Shown here one piece after another: positions 9,044-17,025 of a stretch of 23,982 bases of DNA. Origin of the DNA: a virus; the IMG/VR virus record IMGVR_UViG_3300020438_000271, positions 1 to 23,982 of that record. One strand, 5' to 3'. The position numbers and the translations under genes were made by a program. How positions within the stretch are numbered: the first letter of the stretch is position 1; each line of letters begins with the position of its first letter. A model generated the notes under the pieces. The model saw only the letters and a program-made list of their open reading frames with translations, was not told where the DNA came from and did not search any database.

Positions 9044-10222
9044 TTATCTCACCACTTTAAATTCATAACCCTCATCAAAAATCATTGATGTTTGGTCTGC
9101 TCCACTACCACTAACTACTTTAATTTCAAATTTATAAAATCTTTCTGGTTGAAATGTATCCATCCAAATATTAAAGTAATTGCCTTGTGAATCACAACTA
9201 ACAATTGAACCAGTACTAAATGGAACTACAACCTCATCGGTTAATGCATCCTTAACAGAATAGTATGTTCCCTGCTCTAATAATCTACTACCACTTGGTA
9301 GTGTCTTAATTGTTAATGCGGCTGGTGTAGTACCAAACCCTCTTGTTGGATATAATTCTCTACCAACTAATCTAAATTTTGTTTTTGATTTTTCTTTATA
9401 TTCAGGCTTAATTCCCTTGAAATAAACATTCAATCTTTCTAAATCTGTTGATGATAGTGGATCGAGAGAGCCAGTACTCCATTTTGAATCATCCCACTCT
9501 ACCTCTAACTTTGGTGGATATATAGTATCTGTTTCTTTTGAGAAAAATCTTAAATTACCCAAATGTTCCGTATTATGTTCAGCTGAACCAGTAGCGGTTG
9601 TTGGATCAAATATAGATAAAGCACTTTGACTTGTAGCTGTATTTAATCTTTTTATAATAAATCCATTATTACCATATACTGAACTTGAGGCTATTTGATT
9701 ATTAACCAAACCAGTAACATCTATTCTCAAATCTCTAGTTCCATATTTTAAACTATAAGATGAACTAACATTATATTGACCACTTAAACTTGAAGTAAAC
9801 CAATTACCACCTTGTGTATCGCTACCATTTAACCATTGTGTTTTGGTAGTGGTATCACCCCTATATTTCCAACTAACACCATCTTCTATAATTGGATTAC
9901 TATCTACTTTACCAGTACCTTGATTCCAAGTTCCATTAACTATATATACATATAAATCCTGTTCTACTTTTAATTCTTGCGAACCAGCATCATATAAATT
10001 CAAGTAATATTTAGCATCTGTTGGTATTGTACCAGCAGTTCTTTTTCTTGCAATATCAGTATAATCAAATTTCATTAATATACGAGAAACTGAAACAACC
10101 GTACCAGTTTCATCTACATTTTTTAATACTTCTATAATTTGATCACTACCAGCGTTTAATGATGAACTTAGGTTATTTTCATAAATTGTTGTGTCTGCTG
10201 TTGGGTATTGAAAATAATACAT
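9044..10222 (-). CDS. DNRLRE-like carbohydrate-binding virion protein
   Basis: A 392-aa protein whose start ATG overlaps the stop of gp6 (TAATG), with SD GGGAGAT. Residues 1-240 carry the run of landmarks seen in DNRLRE/CBM96-type beta-sandwich domains: ADTTIYE near the start, SRILMKFDYTDI (residues 46-57), a YLNLYDAGS strand, a NGTWNQGTG turn, a DVTGLVNNQ strand, an NGFIIKRL strand, FFSKE and a closing PPKLEVEWDD. Residues 260-392 form a second all-beta part (NVYFKGIKPEYKEKSKTKFR, ending DEGYEFKVVR). The DNRLRE family is known from secreted glycan-active proteins, so this is probably a baseplate or fibre protein that touches host polysaccharide. It sits where gp7/gp8-type wedge genes would be expected in a T4-like order, so a pure wedge role remains possible. 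Confidence 0.65.
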   Translation of the reverse strand: MYYFQYPTADTTIYENNLSSSLNAGSDQIIEVLKNVDETGTVVSVSRILMKFDYTDIARKRTAGTIPTDAKYYLNLYDAGSQELKVEQDLYVYIVNGTWNQGTGKVDSNPIIEDGVSWKYRGDTTTKTQWLNGSDTQGGNWFTSSLSGQYNVSSSYSLKYGTRDLRIDVTGLVNNQIASSSVYGNNGFIIKRLNTATSQSALSIFDPTTATGSAEHNTEHLGNLRFFSKETDTIYPPKLEVEWDDSKWSTGSLDPLSSTDLERLNVYFKGIKPEYKEKSKTKFRLVGRELYPTRGFGTTPAALTIKTLPSGSRLLEQGTYYSVKDALTDEVVVPFSTGSIVSCDSQGNYFNIWMDTFQPERFYKFEIKVVSGSGADQTSMIFDEGYEFKVVR

Positions 10223-12180
10223 TAAATATCTCCCACTACTCTACCCTCAATATCATTATCAGGGAATTTAATTTCAAAGATACATGGATCTAATGATGGA
10301 TATATAACACCATCTTTAGTTGCAGCATCTAAATCATAAACATTAGTATTATAACCAGCATCTCCATCATAAAGATTTTCTATAACAACCATTGATTTTT
10401 CAGGATTATCCTCAACTGGTGGAACAACACTAGCAACACCATTAACTAATGAAATTTGATAGGCTATATCACTTATTATTATAGGTTGGTTTATTTGCCA
10501 TTTCTTGGGACTTAAATGTTGTTTAACTTTATCAATACATTTCATCAACACCTCGTTTTTATTGAATCCCCTTTGTGTTATTATCGAAAACTTAACACCA
10601 ACATTTATTATAAATGCATCCTTAATATTGATAGCATCTGTCATCATTCTATATTGAGATAAATATATTTTTAAATTCTGTTTAGTTGCATTATTTAATT
10701 CCACAAAGTTTCTTTTAAAGTCATATCCTAATACATACATATTTAATGCAAGTGGATTACTAATTTCTTTAAATGATGGTTTTTCACCATCTTCACCACC
10801 AGCAACTTGGTCTAATTGTTCATCTTGTAATATAAATGCCTTTGCAATATTACCAAATTTTTGTGGTAAAGAATAAACTCTAGTTATATAGTCTTGCATG
10901 GTAACTGCTCTACCTTGTGTATTCATATAGGCCATAGCTCTTTGTCTGACTTCCTCTATAGTATCACCACTTGAACCACCAGTAGCTGGTTCTGGATTTG
11001 TAACTGTAACACTATTTTTAACATCTGTTACTTTGGTATTATCCAATCCACCAGGGGCTAAATTAACATTAGCAAGATTAACTTCTGTTATTTGGTTTGA
11101 TAAAACATTATCATCTAAAGAACCACCATAAGTATAATTAATTACTAATGTAATATTACTTGGAGATTGGCCAAATGTTTTTGTATTTAAAAAATTACTT
11201 GGATCAAAATTTGTATCTAACTTAGATAATCCACTACTTAATGAAGATCCAACATTATCTGGATTTGGAATCATCTCTTCATCAGCATTGCTACTAATAC
11301 CAGCACCAAATCTTATTTCGGTTTTACCATCACTTCTAACATAGGTAGTAAATCTTCTAGCAGTTTTAATTAACTTCATCATATATGGAGTATCTGCTGA
11401 ATACGAACTCATATCTGGACTATTAACAGGATTGTTTTCAACCGCATCGAATACAGTATCTTGTGCTAAATAAGGAACTTCATACCACTTGTTACCATCA
11501 TCATCAATAATAGATAGTATTTCTACAACATTAGGATTAGCTAATATTATTTTATTAAATTTTATCGCATTACCAAATGTAAATCTTTGCTCTGTTTGTT
11601 TACCAGATTCCACCAAAGCCTGTTTTGTTAGTTTATAGTGTGTTGGAACATCATCTTCCATTTGTGAAACAATAGATGTTCGTGTATCCAATGAAGATGA
11701 AGATTTAAAATTTACATCATCCATTAATCTAAATGTAACACCAGTATCACTATCGAACATACTATTTACAGTTAGTGTAGGGGCATAGTCTATGTCGGCT
11801 CTATAATTATTATCATCAATTGTTTCTGCAGGTACTTCTACAGAAACATCTACAATTGCTACTGCAGGATTAGATAATTTTGGCTTATAACCAAATGATT
11901 GTGCAAGTTTAAACACATTCTTTTTTTCTTCTGCACTATGTAGTAAAGCTTCTCTATATTGATTATCCATATAAAAATTTAATGTATCACCAACATAAGC
12001 GGCCATCTCAATAAACATCATTCCTGGAGATGATTCATTAAAATCATTATAAGCATTAGGAAAATATGATTTAGCAAATTCAATTAAATTAGCCCTAATG
12101 GTAGTAAATTCTCTACCTAAATATTTTACATCTTTTTTAACGGCTTTTATATTAGTACCGTATTCAATTTCTCTTGCCAT
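10222..12180 (-). CDS. gp6: Baseplate wedge protein gp6 (baseplate J-like)
   Basis: A 652-aa protein starting at ATG with SD GGGGA. It is close to the length of T4 gp6 (660 aa). The N-terminus shows the gp6-type pattern: residues about 30-80 contain a helix ending in YFPNAYNDFNESSPGMMFIE, then AAYVGDTLNFYMDNQYREAL and FKLAQSFGYKPK. The C-terminal half has the baseplate-J landmarks: ETIEEVRQRAMAYMNTQGRA-like loop (around residue 400-420), MQDYITRVYSLP, and an FIINVGVKFSIITQRG strand. In the virion, gp6 dimers form the inner iris-like ring of the baseplate together with gp25 and gp53. It lies 2 nt after gp25, as in many contractile tails. Confidence 0.92.
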   Translation of the reverse strand: MAREIEYGTNIKAVKKDVKYLGREFTTIRANLIEFAKSYFPNAYNDFNESSPGMMFIEMAAYVGDTLNFYMDNQYREALLHSAEEKKNVFKLAQSFGYKPKLSNPAVAIVDVSVEVPAETIDDNNYRADIDYAPTLTVNSMFDSDTGVTFRLMDDVNFKSSSSLDTRTSIVSQMEDDVPTHYKLTKQALVESGKQTEQRFTFGNAIKFNKIILANPNVVEILSIIDDDGNKWYEVPYLAQDTVFDAVENNPVNSPDMSSYSADTPYMMKLIKTARRFTTYVRSDGKTEIRFGAGISSNADEEMIPNPDNVGSSLSSGLSKLDTNFDPSNFLNTKTFGQSPSNITLVINYTYGGSLDDNVLSNQITEVNLANVNLAPGGLDNTKVTDVKNSVTVTNPEPATGGSSGDTIEEVRQRAMAYMNTQGRAVTMQDYITRVYSLPQKFGNIAKAFILQDEQLDQVAGGEDGEKPSFKEISNPLALNMYVLGYDFKRNFVELNNATKQNLKIYLSQYRMMTDAINIKDAFIINVGVKFSIITQRGFNKNEVLMKCIDKVKQHLSPKKWQINQPIIISDIAYQISLVNGVASVVPPVEDNPEKSMVVIENLYDGDAGYNTNVYDLDAATKDGVIYPSLDPCIFEIKFPDNDIEGRVVGDI

Positions 12181-12182
12181 TC

Positions 12183-12608
12183 TTATTCCCCTTTGTTAAA
12201 GGTAAATGTTATAGTATTTATTGAGCTAGGATCATCTACCTTAATAGAAAATTCAATTTGTATCATTACCATATTTGGATTAGTTTTTGGTACAGAGGTA
12301 AATGTATTTACTATTGTTATATAAGGCAACCACCTTGATACTGCTTCATTAATAGAAGCTTCTATTCTATCACCAATATCTGGTGTAATAGGTTCAAATA
12401 GAATTGAAGTAAGATTTGTACCAAATTCTGGTTGACCTACTCTTTCACCCTTATTAGTTAATATCAAGTTTTTTAAATTAGATGATGCCTGTTCTTTTAT
12501 TGTTCTTGTAGTTGGAAAAAATCCACCAAGTTGGCTATTATATTCCAATGGGAATCTTAACCCAAATCTAGCATCATCATTTTCATTCAGTTCCCTTACT
12601 GTTGCCAT
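12183..12608 (-). CDS. gp25: Baseplate wedge protein gp25 (GpW/gp25 family)
   Basis: A 141-aa protein starting at ATG, overlapping the stop of the upstream gene, with SD AAGGT. The sequence has the gp25 family landmarks: FPLEYNSQLGGFFPTTRTIK (residues 19-38), NLKNLILTNKGERVGQPEFG (46-65), SILFEP (68-73), and RIEASINEAVSRWLP (81-95) followed by a strand pair. T4 gp25 is 132 aa, so the size fits. The protein sits in the inner baseplate core wedge and helps trigger sheath assembly. Immediate adjacency to gp6 supports the call. Confidence 0.95.
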   Translation of the reverse strand: MATVRELNENDDARFGLRFPLEYNSQLGGFFPTTRTIKEQASSNLKNLILTNKGERVGQPEFGTNLTSILFEPITPDIGDRIEASINEAVSRWLPYITIVNTFTSVPKTNPNMVMIQIEFSIKVDDPSSINTITFTFNKGE

Positions 12609-13063
12609 TATTTACCTTTTTTAGTATTGATATGTTTCATTAAAGAACTATAATCTTTTGTTAAAGCATCTACCACACCTTCAGGTACTTGTTCGGTAGT
12701 AACTCCAGCATCTTTCATAGTCTGAACAGCGCCCATTTGTCTCTGTAATTCCTGATTACCTCCAGGTCCAATATTACCATACCCTAAAGCTTCTGCCATT
12801 TTTGTACTATCAAACGCACTTCCACCCATCGTTGGCCACTCTTCATCTTCCTGTGACTTATCATTCAAACCAACTGTTTCATTCAATACTTTATTCAGTT
12901 CAAGATTATCTGTATATTGTTTTTGAACTTTTGGTTTTGGTTTGGATTGTATAACAGGTTTAGGTTTGATACTCTTCTCTGTAATAAGTATCTGTTTAAC
13001 CTGTTTTTTAACTTCCTTACGAACTACTAATTCAATTATTTTTATTAATTCGCTTTTTTTCAT
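12608..13063 (-). CDS. Small basic/Gln-rich virion-module protein
   Basis: A 151-aa protein starting at ATG, with SD AGGAG 6 nt upstream. The N-terminus (MKKSELIKIIELVVRKEVKK and onward to residue 30) is a basic amphipathic helix of a type often found at the start of small structural proteins of T4-like marine phages. A Lys/Pro-rich linker follows, then a Gly/Gln-rich part with FDSTKMAEALGYG (around residue 85-97). No enzymatic motif is seen. It lies directly before gp25 and overlaps its start by one base, so a baseplate assembly role is likely by context only. Confidence 0.6.
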   Translation of the reverse strand: MKKSELIKIIELVVRKEVKKQVKQILITEKSIKPKPVIQSKPKPKVQKQYTDNLELNKVLNETVGLNDKSQEDEEWPTMGGSAFDSTKMAEALGYGNIGPGGNQELQRQMGAVQTMKDAGVTTEQVPEGVVDALTKDYSSLMKHINTKKGK

Positions 13064-13086
13064 TTCTAACTCCTATTATTAAATTC

Positions 13087-13560
13087 TTATGGTACTACTA
13101 TTGCGGTATTACCTGGTATTGGTGGTGAAGAAAGATGGCCAAAAACTAATCCACTATGAATTTCATCAAACATGGATATTACTCCATCTATAAATTCTTC
13201 AGCACTACTTGCTTGAGCTGGTATATTACCACTTGTAGCTTTAGGTGCATGACTACCTAATACTGTACTATATAAACCAGGTAAACTACCAAGTAACCAA
13301 AGAGAACTTATTGCTAAACTCAAACTGGCCTCCATCGCTTCGGGTCCTTTTTGTTGGTCAAATGTTTCTTCTAATGCTTCCTTCAACAAATCTAAAGCTG
13401 GTTGTAATAATTCTCCTGTTGGATCTAACCACACATTAGTAGTTCCATCTATAGCACTCAAATAATTATCTATCATAAAATCCACAACTTCTTTAGTACT
13501 TTTAAATCCATCACCATTTACAATTTCTAAATAATCATTTTTAAAATTAGTAAAACTCAT
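13087..13560 (-). CDS. Hypothetical baseplate-module protein
   Basis: A 157-aa protein whose ATG overlaps the stop of the spike gene (TAATG), so translation is probably coupled; no clear SD is visible. Residues 1-90 look helical and acidic (EVVDFMIDNYLSAI, LDLLKEALEETFDQQ). Residues 82-105 are hydrophobic (SLAISSLWLLGSLPGLYSTV), and the C-terminus is Pro/Gly rich (SSPPIPGNTAIVV). I do not recognise the family. The position between the spike protein and the gp25-adjacent gene suggests a baseplate hub or spike-tip accessory. Confidence 0.6.
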   Translation of the reverse strand: MSFTNFKNDYLEIVNGDGFKSTKEVVDFMIDNYLSAIDGTTNVWLDPTGELLQPALDLLKEALEETFDQQKGPEAMEASLSLAISSLWLLGSLPGLYSTVLGSHAPKATSGNIPAQASSAEEFIDGVISMFDEIHSGLVFGHLSSPPIPGNTAIVVP

Positions 13561-14753
13561 TATGAATCTATCAAATGTTTTGTACTTAAAGCACTTTTAA
13601 TATCTGCCATAGCAGTTGTTACCGCTGTCCAATTTGGTGAACTACTTAAAGGACCAGAAGGACCAGTTGGTGTTGGGATAGCAGCTACTAAGCCTAATTG
13701 TGTAATTAAAAAATCTAACTTATCAAATAATACTTGACCTAATACTTGAGGTTCTTCTGCATCTACACTACCTAATTTACTTGCTGGTGTTTCAATCACC
13801 ACTTCTGTTACTGCACTTAAAGCAATATTATTACTACTAAATATCGCAACACTACCCTCATTCTTAGTATTAAATATAATTCTATCACTATCTAATAAAA
13901 TATTTTTACCATCAAATGGTGCAAATGCACCACCCACTTCACTCTCTACTGCTGGTGTAAATTTTAATTCTTCATTTGTTGTTAGGTATATACTTGAACC
14001 ATCTTTATCAATATCCTCATAGATAGGTTTTTCTCTTGTACCATCATTATATGGTTCTTCTTTTTGCTTATCATACTTTTGTGAATTATCACTATCACCA
14101 TTTATCAAATGACCCACAGAAATAACAATATTTGGAGATTCCTCAAATGTAGCTTCTTCTATTTGATTACTACCAAGTCTAATCGAATTATTAAATCTAC
14201 CTTCAATTAATAACTCACCCTCTTTTGGCCGTAGTCTACGAGTGTAACCTAAATTTGGATATTTATCACCACTCTTTATAAAATATTCTCCAGGCTCATC
14301 TTCATTTGGTGGATTTCTATATGAACTTAAATTTTTTCTAATATTAGCGTTTGGACTACCAAAACAATTTAAAGTATGTGTATAATACCATTGACCTAAA
14401 TACTCCATACCAATAACAATTTCACCCCTTACTGGTGTCATATTTATATTAGGATTAATAGGCTTAAACCATTTACATTCTGGTTTTGGTTTATTTTGTT
14501 CTGAATAAATAAATCTACCCAAAACACCACCAGTATAACTATAATCCTTTTCACCTTCAGCTGTTAGTGGAAAATTCTCTACAGTGTCATCTACAAAAAC
14601 TTCCAATACTTCAAATGGTTCTAATTCATAAAATTCTTCACTACCAACACGAGTTTCGATAGCCCTCATAACCATTTCTTTTGTAACTATTGAACCTTGT
14701 AATTCTGAACCTGGTCTATCACTTTTTAAGGTTTTTTTAACTGTATGAGACAC
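13560..14753 (-). CDS. Baseplate hub spike protein (gp5/VgrG-like, no lysozyme domain)
   Basis: A 397-aa protein with a GTG start that overlaps the TAG of the upstream gene by one base; SD GGGAAG lies just upstream. Residues about 45-130 look like an OB-fold (EVLEVFVDDT, GGVLGRFIY, GEIVIGMEYLGQWYYTHTLN). Residues 178-215 carry LLIEGRFNNSIRLGS, which I associate with spike proteins of marine contractile phages. Residues 255-330 are short repeated beta-strands (SSIYLTTNEEL, NILLDSDRIIFNTKNEG, SVAIFSSNNIALSA, EVVIETP) typical of the gp5/VgrG beta-helical spike. T4 gp5 is 575 aa and includes a lysozyme domain. Here no such domain is visible, so peptidoglycan degradation would need another protein. 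The trimer would form the puncturing device under the tail tube. Confidence 0.75.
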   Translation of the reverse strand: MSHTVKKTLKSDRPGSELQGSIVTKEMVMRAIETRVGSEEFYELEPFEVLEVFVDDTVENFPLTAEGEKDYSYTGGVLGRFIYSEQNKPKPECKWFKPINPNINMTPVRGEIVIGMEYLGQWYYTHTLNCFGSPNANIRKNLSSYRNPPNEDEPGEYFIKSGDKYPNLGYTRRLRPKEGELLIEGRFNNSIRLGSNQIEEATFEESPNIVISVGHLINGDSDNSQKYDKQKEEPYNDGTREKPIYEDIDKDGSSIYLTTNEELKFTPAVESEVGGAFAPFDGKNILLDSDRIIFNTKNEGSVAIFSSNNIALSAVTEVVIETPASKLGSVDAEEPQVLGQVLFDKLDFLITQLGLVAAIPTPTGPSGPLSSSPNWTAVTTAMADIKSALSTKHLIDS

Positions 14754-15133
14754 TATTCTTCCCGACTACTTATAATCTTATCACTATAATCCTGTACTTC
14801 ATTAGAGACTTCTTGGATACTTGCTAGTAGTTGTTCTTTTTCTTTATCACTTATTCCAAACTCATCATCCGTATTGGAAGTTTTTGTTTGTGTAGCGATT
14901 CGTTGAACGATAGTGGCGAGTTTGACCAATTGTTCATCATTCTTTACATTGATTTCTAAATACTCTTTCAACATAGGAATGATTTGAACAGCGGTATCAC
15001 CGTCTTTAATAAAACCAACAACCTCTTTCATTAATACTTCGAGTTGTTGTTTATTTTTGTTTGAATTGTCGTAGATGTCTTTAAAGATATCGGATAATGT
15101 CTTACCTTCAAAGACTTCGAAATCTATTGCCAT
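14753..15133 (-). CDS. Small helical protein, first gene of the structural operon
   Basis: A 126-aa protein starting at ATG, with AGGTAA as SD. It is acidic and almost entirely helical by eye (LSDIFKDIYDNSNKNKQQLE, then heptad-like leucines and valines to the end), ending in a C-terminal segment EKEQLLASIQEVSNEVQDYS that could form a coiled coil. No known motif was found. It is the first gene behind the candidate promoter at 15156-15167 and is coupled to the spike gene. A role in baseplate assembly or as a chaperone is possible by position only. Confidence 0.65.
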   Translation of the reverse strand: MAIDFEVFEGKTLSDIFKDIYDNSNKNKQQLEVLMKEVVGFIKDGDTAVQIIPMLKEYLEINVKNDEQLVKLATIVQRIATQTKTSNTDDEFGISDKEKEQLLASIQEVSNEVQDYSDKIISSREE

Positions 15134-15155
15134 AATATTTACCTGTAATAGTTAT

Positions 15156-15167
15156 TAATAAATATTA
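15156..15167 (-). promoter_or_regulatory. Candidate late promoter element, copy 3 (one mismatch)
   Basis: The minus strand reads TAATATTTATTA, one base different from the 12-mer at the other three sites, ending 22 nt before the ATG at 15133. It precedes the whole structural block (15133 to 1081), which is where a late promoter is most expected. The following bases (ATAAC, then an AGGTAA SD) resemble copy 1. Confidence 0.5.
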
Positions 15168-15193
15168 CGACAATAGAAAAAAGTATATATATT

Positions 15194-15928
15194 TTAGATC
15201 ACAGGTCTATCAAACCAACTTCCTGTTTGTGTGGTTACAACAGAACCAGTAGATAAGTAGTTTTCCTGTAGTTTGAAGTGGTGTTTTTTCATCACATTTA
15301 CAACTCTTGTGATATGTTGTGTGTTTGAACCAGTCATTTCACGAATGAGAATGTATAATGCTTTCTTATTAAAGTTATCAATGTTCTCTTTCATATCCAT
15401 CAATTCAACAACAGCATTTGCAACATCTAAATCTTTCTTCCGTTTAAATACTGCAGTTAAATTATTTCTCCAATAATCTGCCAACACATCAACATATTCA
15501 ATCTTCATCTTTCTTGCATCTTTACTTTTAATCTCGGAGATTGGATCTCTTTTCCTATCAGTAACTTCAGCACCATCGTGTTGCTTCATTCTCTTATAGT
15601 TATTATTATTGTGAAGAATCAAATAGTTCTTTGCCACAATACTAAAGTATGAGAATGCTTTACCTTTACCTTCGGTAAACTTGTGCATATTCATATATAA
15701 AAAACTTACTACCTCATGTTTAACATCTTCACTCGGTACATCAAAATAATAAAATTTAAATGTGTGAATAATGTTCTCTGCCAACTTCTCAAATGCATTA
15801 CGAATATGTTCATTATAGATTCGTTCACGCATAACTGGTCGTACTTCTTTATTATGTCTAATGATAGCAGCTTGTGTATCCATATTAAAATAATATCTTG
15901 GTGAACCTTTTTTTGCTTTTCTTGGCAT
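15194..15928 (-). CDS. gp55: Late-transcription sigma factor, gp55-like
   Basis: A 244-aa protein starting at ATG with SD AAGGAT. Residues about 38-112 look like sigma70 region 2: IRNAFEKLAENIIHTFKFYY, then VPSEDVKHEVVSFLYMNMHKF, and GKAFSYFSIVAKNYLILHNN, i.e. the core-binding and -10-recognition helices seen in T4-type gp55. T4 gp55 is 185 aa; this one has a longer C-terminal helical and Ser/Thr-rich tail. In T4, gp55 binds host RNA polymerase and, with gp33 and the sliding clamp gp45, fires late promoters (TATAAATA). It lies just upstream of the structural genes and follows the small membrane gene without a gap. An exact TATAAATA sits at 15942-15949 on the coding strand 13 nt before the ATG, which could be autoregulatory or chance. 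Confidence 0.85.
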   Translation of the reverse strand: MPRKAKKGSPRYYFNMDTQAAIIRHNKEVRPVMRERIYNEHIRNAFEKLAENIIHTFKFYYFDVPSEDVKHEVVSFLYMNMHKFTEGKGKAFSYFSIVAKNYLILHNNNNYKRMKQHDGAEVTDRKRDPISEIKSKDARKMKIEYVDVLADYWRNNLTAVFKRKKDLDVANAVVELMDMKENIDNFNKKALYILIREMTGSNTQHITRVVNVMKKHHFKLQENYLSTGSVVTTQTGSWFDRPVI

Positions 15929-16179
15929 TATATATCCTTGTTATTTATATTAGTTAAATCATTAATTGTTCGTTTGATACCAGCAAATACAACACCAATC
16001 TCATCATCAGATTCAAACTTACCACCAGAATCTAATTCTTGTAATGTTGTATTAGCATCAATTACTCGTTGTGAATATTCCTCAACCCAATCTTCTAACC
16101 TTTCTACTTTTTTAAAAAGATTAAAACTTGTGTAACCCAATGTTAATGTGGTTAATGTTAATACGATTTCTAAAATCAT
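15928..16179 (-). CDS. Small membrane-anchored coiled-coil protein
   Basis: An 83-aa protein starting at ATG, with SD GGAG 8 nt upstream inside the end of the HD gene (4-nt overlap). Residues 2-22 are a hydrophobic segment (LEIVLTLTTLTLGYTSFNLF) that fits one N-terminal TM anchor. Residues 23-50 look like an amphipathic coiled coil (VERLEDWVEEYSQRVIDANT), and the C-terminus is acidic then polar. Similar small anchored proteins occur near gp55 in T4-like marine phages as far as I recall, without known function. Confidence 0.65.
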   Translation of the reverse strand: MILEIVLTLTTLTLGYTSFNLFKKVERLEDWVEEYSQRVIDANTTLQELDSGGKFESDDEIGVVFAGIKRTINDLTNINNKDI

Positions 16180-16964
16180 TTCTTTTCTCCAAATAACTCA
16201 TCAAATAAATCTTTAGCATTCTCACCTTTTGAATCACTACTAATAAATTTATTAGTGGTTGTTTCTGTAGCTTGTTTGATTTTATTTACACTTTCTTGAA
16301 CTCTTTTATTACTAGCATTATTACTTCTTTCCCACTCATTAAACTCAATGTGTGTTGCCATCATATCTGCCTGATGTAAAATGTAAGCAATATTAGATTT
16401 CAAATTATTTTGTGGAAAATAACTTTTCAAATAACTCTCGTTACCTTGTTCATACAAACCATCTGTTAATCTTAAACCCAAATATTCTAATTCACTCATA
16501 GGTATATTAAAATGTCCTAAAAGAAATACAGCCCTATCTGTAACTGTCATATAATTTAAGTCTCCATTGTGAGTATATATCTCACCCTTATTCTTACGAT
16601 GCCAATCACTTTCTTGTGGAACATAATAATCATTATGTAAATCTCCAACTTTACCTAAATCGTGATGCATGGCTGCAAAGATAAGTTCTTCATCGGTAAA
16701 GTCAATCTTACCACCATTCTTTTCCCAAAGGTCTTTTAGTTGAATTGCAAAACCTACTACATGAAGAACATGAGCAACATAACCACCAACCATAGCATAA
16801 TGGAAATGTTCCTTACCACTTGCTGGTGCCAATACCATTCTTTCTTCAAAGTAATCGTACATTTTGTTTAAGTTTTCTAATCGGTCACCTTCAAAAGTAT
16901 TATTTATAATACCTCTTAGTTCTTCCCAATTAGATAATATTTCTTTTTCTGTTAGCGTAATCAT
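16176..16964 (-). CDS. HD-domain phosphohydrolase
   Basis: A 262-aa protein starting at ATG with SD TAGGT. It shows the HD-superfamily metal ligands: His at 65/68 in GGYVAHVLHVVGFA, the HD pair at 101-102 in AAMHHDLGK, and Asp200 in HQADMMATHIE. Such proteins hydrolyse phosphoesters, for example nucleotides or cyclic nucleotides; the substrate here cannot be told. The C-terminal tail KDLFDELFGEKK is an acidic/hydrophobic peptide after a linker and could be a protein-docking motif. It is the first gene behind a near-consensus sigma70 promoter (16992-17020) and is followed by the anchored protein and gp55, so it probably belongs to the early/middle set. Confidence 0.85.
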   Translation of the reverse strand: MITLTEKEILSNWEELRGIINNTFEGDRLENLNKMYDYFEERMVLAPASGKEHFHYAMVGGYVAHVLHVVGFAIQLKDLWEKNGGKIDFTDEELIFAAMHHDLGKVGDLHNDYYVPQESDWHRKNKGEIYTHNGDLNYMTVTDRAVFLLGHFNIPMSELEYLGLRLTDGLYEQGNESYLKSYFPQNNLKSNIAYILHQADMMATHIEFNEWERSNNASNKRVQESVNKIKQATETTTNKFISSDSKGENAKDLFDELFGEKK

Positions 16965-16991
16965 ATTATTTTACCTATTTTATAACCCTTA

Positions 16992-17020
16992 AATATACAA
17001 CAATTTTTCATCAAAGTCAA
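16992..17020 (-). promoter_or_regulatory. Sigma70-type promoter upstream of HD/gp55 operon
   Basis: On the minus strand TTGACT (17020-17015) is separated by exactly 17 nt from TATATT (16997-16992). These are one-base deviations from TTGACA and TATAAT respectively, at optimal spacing. It sits in the 61-nt gap between the PLP-enzyme gene and the HD gene, 27 nt before the ATG at 16964. It would let host RNA polymerase transcribe the HD, anchored-protein and gp55 genes. Confidence 0.7.
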
Positions 17021-17025
17021 GAACT

